NCBI GenBank assembly: GCA_021799555.1
Contig: JAJZAG010000004.1
Span: 1 to 32,007, forward strand
From: Deltaproteobacteria bacterium
Lineage (GTDB): Bacteria > Desulfobacterota > Binatia > Binatales > Binataceae
Reading direction: 5' to 3'
DNA length: 32,007 nt
Both the position numbers and the translations under genes were made by a program. Under the pieces are notes generated by a model. It made no database searches. It was not told the origin of the DNA and saw only the letters and a program-made list of their open reading frames with translations. Positions 9,318-16,994 of this stretch are shown here, in pieces. Positions within the stretch are counted from its first letter, which is position 1, and every line of letters starts with the position of its first letter.

Positions 9318-10544
9318 ATGCGAAGCACCGATCGAGTAACAGTTGCCGGCGTCGGAATGACCCGCTTCGGCAAGCATCCCGATCGCGGCGTACGCTCGCT
9401 GGCCGAGGAAGCCGTACGTGACGCGATAAAAGACGCGGGCGTCGAGCCGTCGGACGTCGAGGCGGTGTTTTTTTCCAATGCGATCGCTGGATTGATCACC
9501 GGGCAGGAAATGATTCGCGGCCAAGTTGCGCTGCGCAATATCGGAGTGCTTGGGGTACCTCTGTTCAACGTTGAAAATGCCTGCGCGTCGGCGTCCTCGG
9601 CATTCCATCTCGCCTGGATGGCGATCACGTCGGGACTTTACGATGTCGTCCTCGCAGTTGGCGCGGAGAAGATGACCCATCCGGACAAGAGCCTCACTTT
9701 CCGCGCGATTGGAACCGCTGTGGATCTCGAACAACTTCGCGAACTGAAGGAACGGATGGCGTCCGGCGAGCGCAAGCCCGATGGCGAAACCGGAACCGAA
9801 AAGAAATCCTTTTTCATGGACATCTACGCCGCTTCGACGCGTGAGTACATGAAGATCAGCGGAGCAACCGCACAAACCTTCGCCGACATCGCCGTAAAAA
9901 GTCATGCCTTCGGTGCGCAGAACCCTAAGGCGCAGTTCCATGACCGCGTCACGCGCGAGCAGGTTCTGGCCGCCAGAGAGGTATCGCCGCCGCTGACGGT
10001 TCTCATGTGCTCGCCCGTTGGCGATGGAGCGGCGGCTGCGGTCCTGATGTCGCAAAATTACGCGCGCCGCGTCGGGATATCGCGGGCTGTCGAGGTACGC
10101 GCCTCGGTAATCTTCTCGGGACGCGACCGCGCGGCGGACGAACCAACCGCGCTCGAACGAGTCGCCAAGCGGGCTTACGAGCTCGCCGCCGTTGGTCGAT
10201 CGGATCTCGACGTGAGCGAGGTTCACGATGCCGCCGCCCCGGCTGAATTGATCGCTTGCGAGGAGCTCGGACTCTGCGCTCGGGGCGCAGGTCCGAGTTT
10301 ACTCGCCAGTGGCGCGACTAATCTCGGGGGTGCCCATGTTGTCAATCCCAGCGGCGGTTTGTTGTCGAAAGGACATCCGATCGGCGCGACCGGGATTGCC
10401 CAGATCGTCGAAGTTGTCGATCAACTTCGCGGGCGATGCGGCGCGCGGCAAGTGGACGGCGCGCGGGTTGGCCTGACTGAGAATGGCGGTGGTTTTTTGG
10501 GCCGCGACGCGGCCGCGATGTCGGTTCACATCTTCTCGATCTAG
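9318..10544 (+). CDS. thiolase family protein (Ltp/SCP2-type acetyl-CoA acetyltransferase-like)
   Basis: VAGVGMTRFGKHPDRGVRSLAEEAVRDAIKDAGV, FNVENACASASSAFHLA (nucleophilic Cys context), NPSGGLLSKGHPIGATGIAQIVEVVDQLRG; AAGGAG upstream of the ATG at 9318. Confidence 0.9.
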   Translation: MRSTDRVTVAGVGMTRFGKHPDRGVRSLAEEAVRDAIKDAGVEPSDVEAVFFSNAIAGLITGQEMIRGQVALRNIGVLGVPLFNVENACASASSAFHLAWMAITSGLYDVVLAVGAEKMTHPDKSLTFRAIGTAVDLEQLRELKERMASGERKPDGETGTEKKSFFMDIYAASTREYMKISGATAQTFADIAVKSHAFGAQNPKAQFHDRVTREQVLAAREVSPPLTVLMCSPVGDGAAAAVLMSQNYARRVGISRAVEVRASVIFSGRDRAADEPTALERVAKRAYELAAVGRSDLDVSEVHDAAAPAELIACEELGLCARGAGPSLLASGATNLGGAHVVNPSGGLLSKGHPIGATGIAQIVEVVDQLRGRCGARQVDGARVGLTENGGGFLGRDAAAMSVHIFSI

Positions 10545-10554
10545 GAAGAAGACG

Positions 10555-10893
10555 ATGGCGGAGCAGGCGATGGAAAATTTCGAGTCAGTCAAAACGTGGC
10601 GACGCGACCTCAGCGACCAATGGGGCGGCGATCCAATCTCGGAAGAGCCCGAAAAGCTCGAGGCGCTCGAACGTTTCTGTGAATTCGTCGGCGACGATCC
10701 CGATACGATCGTCTCCCGATGCTTTCGGGTGCGGAAATCCGACGGCGAACGCATAATCAGTGCGAAGTGGCGCGCCCACTACGCCGAAAAAGTCCGCGAG
10801 TTTCGCGAACGCAACTCCGATAATGGCTCGCGGCGCCGCGCCGCCGACGTGCTGAGCTTTCTGATTCACAACGGGGTCCTGGTTCAGGTTTAA
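10555..10893 (+). CDS. uncharacterised 112-aa protein, weak resemblance to a stand-alone SAM-like (integrase core-binding type) helical domain
   Basis: MAEQAMENFESVKTWRRDLSDQWGG...LERFCEFVGDDPDTIVSRC...; starts 10 bp after the thiolase stop, co-directional with the operon. Domain resemblance is by eye only. Confidence 0.6.
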   Translation: MAEQAMENFESVKTWRRDLSDQWGGDPISEEPEKLEALERFCEFVGDDPDTIVSRCFRVRKSDGERIISAKWRAHYAEKVREFRERNSDNGSRRRAADVLSFLIHNGVLVQV

Positions 10894-10951
10894 CCCATCT
10901 CCGCGAGATAACTCCGCCGGATGATTGGCGAGCGTGAAAAGGCGAAAACCG

Positions 10952-12544
10952 ATGGCTGATGCAACTCTTGATGCGGTGATAATCGGCGCGGGCCACAATG
11001 GATTGGCGCTCGCCACATATCTGGCCCGAGCCGGTTGGAAGGTCGGGGTGTTTGAAAAGCGCGGCGAAGAAGGTGGGGGCCTCTGCACCGAAGAGTTGAC
11101 GCGTCCCGGTTTTCTTCACAATGTCCACGCCAACTACCATACGCTCGTCGGTATCTGTCCGGTCTACGATGATCTGGAATTGATGACGCGTCACGGACTG
11201 CGCTACGTATTGCCGCCAATCCAAATGGCGAGCGTATTTTCAGACGGGACCGCCCTCGTCGTCCATACCGATCTGGCCAAGACTTGCAAATCAATCGCGC
11301 GATTTTCTGGCCGCGATGCGGACACTTTTCACGAACTTTACGAGGAGGCGCGTGGCTATCGCGACCTCATACTGCGCACCTTGATGTACTCACCGCCCAT
11401 CTCGATCAAGGACATTACCAAGGCTCTCGTGGTGTGGGGCGTCGAGAAAAGGAGCAAATTTCTCTCCGTCCATTTGCGCCATCAGACGATAAATGAGTTC
11501 CTTGATCGCCACTTTGAAAACGATCGCGTAAAGGCGCATCTCTCTTTCCATGCGGCCTTGGCCGGCTACGCGACCGATCGGCGTGGACTGGCAGTCTCGT
11601 TCCCCCTGTTGGTTAGTAAAATTGACAATTGGCACGTATGTATTGGTGGTTCGCACGCGCTGGCGCACGCGCTGTGGGAAGCGCTGGCGCATGCAGGCGG
11701 GAAAGTTTTCCTGAAACACGGGGTTGAGAAAATTATCCTCGAGGACGGCAGGGCGGCTGGAGTCCGTCTCGAGGACGGCAGCATTGTGCGGGCCCGTCAT
11801 GTCGTCGCCAGTTCGATCAGCCTCGAACAAACCTTTCAGCAGATGGTGGGCACCGAAAATCTCGCACCGCCGTTAGCCCGTGAGGTAGCCGAATTTCCAC
11901 ACATGGATTGGTCGTTTTTCAGCGTTCACCTGGCGATGAACGCTAAGCCCGACTATCGCGCTGCCCAATTCGACCCCGATGTAAACCAGGCTTGGGTCGT
12001 GAATCTCGGTTACGAGAGCCCGGCGCAATTTGGGCAAGATTGGCGTGACGTTCGCGCCGGAATTCTGCCGGCGCCGCGTCCGAATGCCGCGGTCAACTCC
12101 CTGTTCGATCCGACCGATGCGCCCGATGGCTGCTTCACCGGCCTCTTGCGTCAGATGGCTCCGTTCAATCTCGCCAACGGCGGACCTCAGGCGTGGGACA
12201 AGATTGCGCGCGAGTACGGCAATCGCTGCATCGAGGTCTGGCGCCACGCCGCGCCGAATCTGACCGACCATTCGGTCCTCGAATGGACAACCTACACACC
12301 ACTTGATATTGCGCGCCGGATGCCAAACATGGTCCACGCCGATTGGATCGGCGGGCTAATCGATCTTGGCAACTTGCTTGACCATCGGCCCGGTCCGATT
12401 CTTTCGGACTACCGCACTCCGATACCCAATCTGTACATGTGCGGCGCGACACAGCATCCGCACGGCTTTGTCACATTTGCGCCCGCGTACAATGCGCTCG
12501 AGACTATCGCTCAAGACCGCGGAATCGAGAGATGGTGGTCGTGA
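10952..12544 (+). CDS. NAD(P)/FAD-dependent oxidoreductase, phytoene desaturase/PYROXD2-like (copy 1)
   Basis: MADATLDAVIIGAGHNGLALATYLARAGWKVGVFEKRGEEGGGLCTEEL; C-terminal LYMCGATQHPHGFVTFAPAYNALETIA. Confidence 0.88.
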   Translation: MADATLDAVIIGAGHNGLALATYLARAGWKVGVFEKRGEEGGGLCTEELTRPGFLHNVHANYHTLVGICPVYDDLELMTRHGLRYVLPPIQMASVFSDGTALVVHTDLAKTCKSIARFSGRDADTFHELYEEARGYRDLILRTLMYSPPISIKDITKALVVWGVEKRSKFLSVHLRHQTINEFLDRHFENDRVKAHLSFHAALAGYATDRRGLAVSFPLLVSKIDNWHVCIGGSHALAHALWEALAHAGGKVFLKHGVEKIILEDGRAAGVRLEDGSIVRARHVVASSISLEQTFQQMVGTENLAPPLAREVAEFPHMDWSFFSVHLAMNAKPDYRAAQFDPDVNQAWVVNLGYESPAQFGQDWRDVRAGILPAPRPNAAVNSLFDPTDAPDGCFTGLLRQMAPFNLANGGPQAWDKIAREYGNRCIEVWRHAAPNLTDHSVLEWTTYTPLDIARRMPNMVHADWIGGLIDLGNLLDHRPGPILSDYRTPIPNLYMCGATQHPHGFVTFAPAYNALETIAQDRGIERWWS

Positions 12545-12957
12545 AGGCCGCAAGCTCATCATTTAACGTTGCGGTGCGTCTCGCACCAGATGCGTCGAGC
12601 GGCTTGGCTTCGATTGTCCAGCAGTATCTCGAACAACAGCTTGCCGAATCGGCTGATCGGCGGCGCCGCGCGTTTCGAATCCGCGGACGCCTCGGGCTGG
12701 TCGCTACCGATTACAGCAACGCGGTCACCGTCGAGTTTACCGGCGACGAGATCTCCGTGCATGACGGGATGCACGAACCACTTGACGCGCGTATCGCTGG
12801 TACGCATCAAGCGTTGACGAAACTACTTCAGGGTGAAGCGAACCCGCTCATCGAGCATCTTCGCGGCCGCATCAAGGTGACCTCGAAGCTTCGCAATCTC
12901 TGGCTGCCGCTGCGCGTGCATCGGCTGATGAAACTGGCGCGCACTGACGCGCGGTAA
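12532..12957 (+). CDS. SCP2 sterol-carrier-like domain protein
   Basis: GRLGLVATDYSNAVTVEFTGDEISVHDGMHEPLDARIAGTHQALTKLLQGEANPLIEHLRGRIKVTSKLRNLW; overlaps the stop of the upstream FAD gene (alternative GTG starts at 12535 or 12541). Confidence 0.65.
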   Translation: MVVVKAASSSFNVAVRLAPDASSGLASIVQQYLEQQLAESADRRRRAFRIRGRLGLVATDYSNAVTVEFTGDEISVHDGMHEPLDARIAGTHQALTKLLQGEANPLIEHLRGRIKVTSKLRNLWLPLRVHRLMKLARTDAR

Positions 12958-12967
12958 GGAGAAACGT

Positions 12968-14578
12968 ATGCCCGATGCATCTTACGACGCGGTTATCGTC
13001 GGCGCCGGCCACAACGGGCTTTGCCTGGCTGCATATCTGGCGCGCGCCGGCTTGCAAGTAGGAGTGTTCGAGCGCCGCCATGACGAAGGCGGCGGCGCGC
13101 ATACCGATGAGGCGACGGTGCCGGGCTTCTGGCACAACCTCCATGCGCAATACATGGAGTTCATCGACTATATGCCGTTCTACCAAGACTTCGATTTGCC
13201 GGCGTATGGTGCTCGGGTGATCAAGCCCGACGCGCAGGTTGGGATCACATTTGCTGACGGCAGACCACCGCTCATCATCTATCGTCCCGGACTCGAAGAT
13301 CTGACCTACAAGAGTATTGCGCAATATTCGAAAAAGGACGCCGAGGCGTTCACGCGCATCCGTGCGGAAGTGATGGCGAGCGATCGGTATATAGCGGCGA
13401 TGCTATATAATCCGCCGCAGACGGAACTCGCACGCGGCGGACGAGACGAAGCCGTGATGGGCAAATTGATTCAGCTCTGGCTGAACCTGGGCTTCAAGCC
13501 TCAGGAACTCTCAAAAAGCCCGAAAGTTCTGATCGATCAGATCTTCGAGTCAAGCGAAATGCGGGCAACTCTCTATCGTCAGTGCGTCGAATGGGGCGCT
13601 AATTTGCACGCTGGCGACGGGTTCGGCTTCGTGATGAGCGTTATCTGGCTTTGCGGCATCCATTACTTATCGGTGGGTGGTACGCACACGCTGGCGCATG
13701 CGATGGCGAGCGCAGTGCTTGGCAGCGGCGCCGATCTCCGGTACACGAGCCCGGTTGTCGAAATTCTGATCAGCGGCGATCGCGCTACCGGGGTCAGATT
13801 GAAGGACGGTCGGATCATCGAAGCGCGCAAGCTGGTCGCCTCCAACGCTGATCCGCGAATGACGTTCATCAACCTAATCGGTTGGGACAGGCTATCTGAA
13901 TTTCGGCGGGAACGGATGGCGAGCTGGCGTTTTGGACCCGAACACGTACTGGGCACGCCGTCATTTGCGCTCAAGTCGCCGCCAGATTACAAGTCGTCTC
14001 GCCACAATCCGGATATTAATAAGTGCTTCTATACAATCGTTGGCTTCGAGGACGATCAGCAAGTATCCGAATACATTCTGCAGGCTTATGGCGGCCAGGT
14101 TCCCGCGCGTCCCGGTGCGGGTACGTGGGTTAACTCGTTGTGGGATCCAAGCCAGGCGCCTCCGGGAATGCATGCCATGAACGGATGGTTCTTCTTTCCG
14201 CGTGCGTCCTGCCTCAGCGAAGACGAATGGGACGACGTAAGGCGCCATTACAACTCGCGATTTCTCGACTTGTGGCGCGCGTACGCTCCCAACATGACCC
14301 GCGATAACGTAGTCGCGGACCGGCTTTACGTCGCGCTCGACATGGAGCGGCGAATCGCGATGCCTGAGGGAGATTTCTCGCACGGGCGTTTTGGGCAACT
14401 TAGCTTTGAAATGCCCAGGGCGCATCTGTACCGGAGCGAGATAGAAGGCTTGTACATGTGCGGCGCATCAGTGGGCGGAGGCGGAATCAGCGCCGCTGGT
14501 GGCTATAACGCATTCAAGGTGATAGCCAACGATCTTAATCTTCCAAAAATCTGGCAACGTCCAGATCGTCTCTATTGA
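12968..14578 (+). CDS. NAD(P)/FAD-dependent oxidoreductase, phytoene desaturase/PYROXD2-like (copy 2)
   Basis: MPDASYDAVIVGAGHNGLCLAAYLARAGLQVGVFERRHDEGGGAHTDEATVPGFWHNLHA; C-terminal LYMCGASVGGGGISAAGGYNAFKVIAND; AAGGAG upstream. Confidence 0.9.
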   Translation: MPDASYDAVIVGAGHNGLCLAAYLARAGLQVGVFERRHDEGGGAHTDEATVPGFWHNLHAQYMEFIDYMPFYQDFDLPAYGARVIKPDAQVGITFADGRPPLIIYRPGLEDLTYKSIAQYSKKDAEAFTRIRAEVMASDRYIAAMLYNPPQTELARGGRDEAVMGKLIQLWLNLGFKPQELSKSPKVLIDQIFESSEMRATLYRQCVEWGANLHAGDGFGFVMSVIWLCGIHYLSVGGTHTLAHAMASAVLGSGADLRYTSPVVEILISGDRATGVRLKDGRIIEARKLVASNADPRMTFINLIGWDRLSEFRRERMASWRFGPEHVLGTPSFALKSPPDYKSSRHNPDINKCFYTIVGFEDDQQVSEYILQAYGGQVPARPGAGTWVNSLWDPSQAPPGMHAMNGWFFFPRASCLSEDEWDDVRRHYNSRFLDLWRAYAPNMTRDNVVADRLYVALDMERRIAMPEGDFSHGRFGQLSFEMPRAHLYRSEIEGLYMCGASVGGGGISAAGGYNAFKVIANDLNLPKIWQRPDRLY

Positions 14579-14591
14579 GGGGAGTTCTGCA

Positions 14592-15062
14592 ATGCCTGAG
14601 ATATACTCGATTCAATGGTATGAAGCCCTGAAAGATCTCCTCAATCGAAATCCTGAGGTCGAAAAAAATTCGCCGCGCGGTCGCTTTCATGTTCTCGCTA
14701 TTATAAATGGAGACACGCAATCGCCGTATCTTGCGCTTGGCGAGATGCGCGGATTTGTAGTTGAATTTGTTGACGGCAAATGCCTCGAGTATGCCGAATT
14801 GCGATCGTGCCCGCCGCGAAAAGGCTTCAACTTTATTTTCGAAATGTCCGCGTCAGTGTTCGAAGGGATCGCGGCCGGGCTGATCGACCTCGTGGACGCG
14901 GGATTGAAGGGAACGATTAAAATCACCGGCGATATGAGAATACTGATTCGACATGCTGAGCTTGTCAATGTGATTTACGATGTTTACGCGCGGGAGGTTG
15001 AAACTCTGTGGCCGCATGGAAAACCCTCTTCGCCGCCACAGAATCTTTCGGTGGCAGGCTGA
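14592..15062 (+). CDS. SCP2-like (sterol carrier) domain protein, second copy
   Basis: 156 aa; FIFEMSASVFEGIAAGLIDLVDAGLKGTIKITGDMRILIRHAELVNVIYDVY fits the SCP2 fold C-terminal pattern. Confidence 0.6.
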   Translation: MPEIYSIQWYEALKDLLNRNPEVEKNSPRGRFHVLAIINGDTQSPYLALGEMRGFVVEFVDGKCLEYAELRSCPPRKGFNFIFEMSASVFEGIAAGLIDLVDAGLKGTIKITGDMRILIRHAELVNVIYDVYAREVETLWPHGKPSSPPQNLSVAG

Positions 15063-15156
15063 CCCGAAGCGAAGTCATCGGGCGAATATGAATGAAGCCG
15101 CACTATCGCCGCTGCGGGCGGTGTGGGGAGCTTTGCCGGCTTGCGAGGGACAATTT

Positions 15157-16866
15157 ATGAGCGAAATCACTGGTGCAGAATTGCTTCTGAAATGCCTGGT
15201 CGGCGAAGGCGTTCGGTTTGTGTTCGGGATTCCGTGCCCGGAAGTTGATCCGCTACTCGCCAAGCTGGAGCAGTACAACGTTCGCTTCGTCCCGGTCCGG
15301 CATGAAGCCGCGGCTGTTCACATGGCCGAAGGCCTCTACAAAACGACAGGGCAGGTTAGCGCCGTATTGGGGAATCCCGGTCCTGGCTCGGCAAACCTCA
15401 TTCCAGGCGTTATCACGGCCCGACACGAGGGTGTTCCCGTCGTTGTAATTACCGCGCAGCATCGACTTGAAGTAGTTTATCCGTCGCCACCTTCGACCTT
15501 TCAGGGCCAGGACCAACTTGATGTATTCAAGAGCGTGTCGAAGTGGAGCGGGCCGATCCTGTCATGGGACCGCATTCCAGAAGTGATGCGCATAGCCTTT
15601 CGCGAGATGTGGATCGGAAGGCCAGGGCCAGTTCATCTCGAAGTGCCCGGACCGGTTATGTACGCGATGGGAGACGATTCCAAAGTAGCGGTTCTGTCGC
15701 CACACGAGTATCGGTCGGACGGTCCGCGAGCTTCGCAGGCTCAGATCGAGCAGGCTGCAGAGTTGCTTGCGAACGCGAGGCAGCCAATCGTGATCGCGGG
15801 TTCGGGAGTGGATCGGGCCAACGCAAACGCCGCGTTGCTCGGCATTGTCGAGTTGCTCGATTGCCCTGCAATCGGCACGATGGCTGGCCGAGCGGTCATT
15901 CCGCTCGACCATCCCAACTATCTCTACGCTCACAGCACTGCCGCGGACATGGCACGGCGTGAGTCCGACGTCATCCTTGCCGTAGGGTCGCGGCTGGGAA
16001 ATCTCGATCTTCCGTACGATAAATACTGGGGCAGCCCGTCCGGACAGAGGCTCATCCAGATCGACATCGATCAACGCAATCTTGGCGTGACGCGTCCATT
16101 GGCGCTCGCAATCGTAGCCGACGTGAAAGACGCTCTCGAGGGTCTATGGCCGGTACTCGCAGGCAAGCCTGCCCGACAGTCGAATCCGGATGTTTTGAAG
16201 CGATATCGCGCAGCGGCTCAGAAGTGGCGCGAGCAACGGTTCGCCGCCATCGCCGCATGGCAAGGACCGGGAATCCATCCAGCGCACGCCTTGGAAGCGA
16301 TCGGCAAAGTCTTTGGCCGCGAAAGCATTTACGTTACCGACGGCGGCAATACTTCGTTGTGGTCACATTGGTTTCTACCCCCGACTCAGCCGCGGTCGTA
16401 CTTGAACATTCTCGAACTTGGAATGCTCGGCACCGGTATACCGTCCGCTATCGGCGCAACGCTCGCCAATCCCGGGCGAGAGGTTGTGTGCGTCACGGGT
16501 GACGGCGCGGCGGGATTCAACTTTATGGAGATGCAATCGGCGGCGCGCGAACACCTCAAACTTCGCACGATAGTATTCGCCGAAGGCTCGTGGACAATGG
16601 AAGAGCCGAACGAGCAGCGGCTCTACGGAAAGACTTTCGGAACGGCTATGGGAGTAGTGAGATGGGATCGTGTAGCGGAGGGATTGGGATGCGCGGGATT
16701 TTATGTCGAACGGCTTGAGGATCTTGAACCCGCCCTGCACGGCGCACGTGTCGCAAAGGGTCCGGCGGTCATATGCCTGCGGACTAATCATGACGCGAAC
16801 CTCGCGATTCCCGCGGAATTAGGATTCCGATTCGCCGAGGTGTATCAGGGACCGATGGGTCAATAG
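15157..16866 (+). CDS. thiamine pyrophosphate-dependent enzyme, acetolactate synthase-like, with atypical C-terminal TPP/metal motif
   Basis: MSEITGAELLLKCLVGEGVRFVFGIPCPEVD; VRHEAAAVHMAEG; GDGAAGFNFMEMQSAAREHLKLRTIVFAEGSW. Confidence 0.86.
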   Translation: MSEITGAELLLKCLVGEGVRFVFGIPCPEVDPLLAKLEQYNVRFVPVRHEAAAVHMAEGLYKTTGQVSAVLGNPGPGSANLIPGVITARHEGVPVVVITAQHRLEVVYPSPPSTFQGQDQLDVFKSVSKWSGPILSWDRIPEVMRIAFREMWIGRPGPVHLEVPGPVMYAMGDDSKVAVLSPHEYRSDGPRASQAQIEQAAELLANARQPIVIAGSGVDRANANAALLGIVELLDCPAIGTMAGRAVIPLDHPNYLYAHSTAADMARRESDVILAVGSRLGNLDLPYDKYWGSPSGQRLIQIDIDQRNLGVTRPLALAIVADVKDALEGLWPVLAGKPARQSNPDVLKRYRAAAQKWREQRFAAIAAWQGPGIHPAHALEAIGKVFGRESIYVTDGGNTSLWSHWFLPPTQPRSYLNILELGMLGTGIPSAIGATLANPGREVVCVTGDGAAGFNFMEMQSAAREHLKLRTIVFAEGSWTMEEPNEQRLYGKTFGTAMGVVRWDRVAEGLGCAGFYVERLEDLEPALHGARVAKGPAVICLRTNHDANLAIPAELGFRFAEVYQGPMGQ

Positions 16867-16994
16867 ATGTGAAGCGCGGTTATCCGCGAGTAGGCTCAAG
16901 GGACGGTCAGGAGCCGGACCAGAAGCAGTCAGTCTGGTTGCAGGAGGAGATGTGGAAACGCGGATGCGGTCCGGAGGGCGCTAGCGACTTCAGG

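Noticed and set aside
9222-10226. 334-aa minus-strand ORF opposite the thiolase
   Set aside because: Antisense of a convincing thiolase gene; high-GC shadow ORF without domain motifs.
16875-16888. Small hairpin CGCGG-TTAT-CCGCG after the second TPP enzyme
   Set aside because: Only a 5-bp stem without T-tract in GC-rich DNA; too likely by chance to call a terminator.
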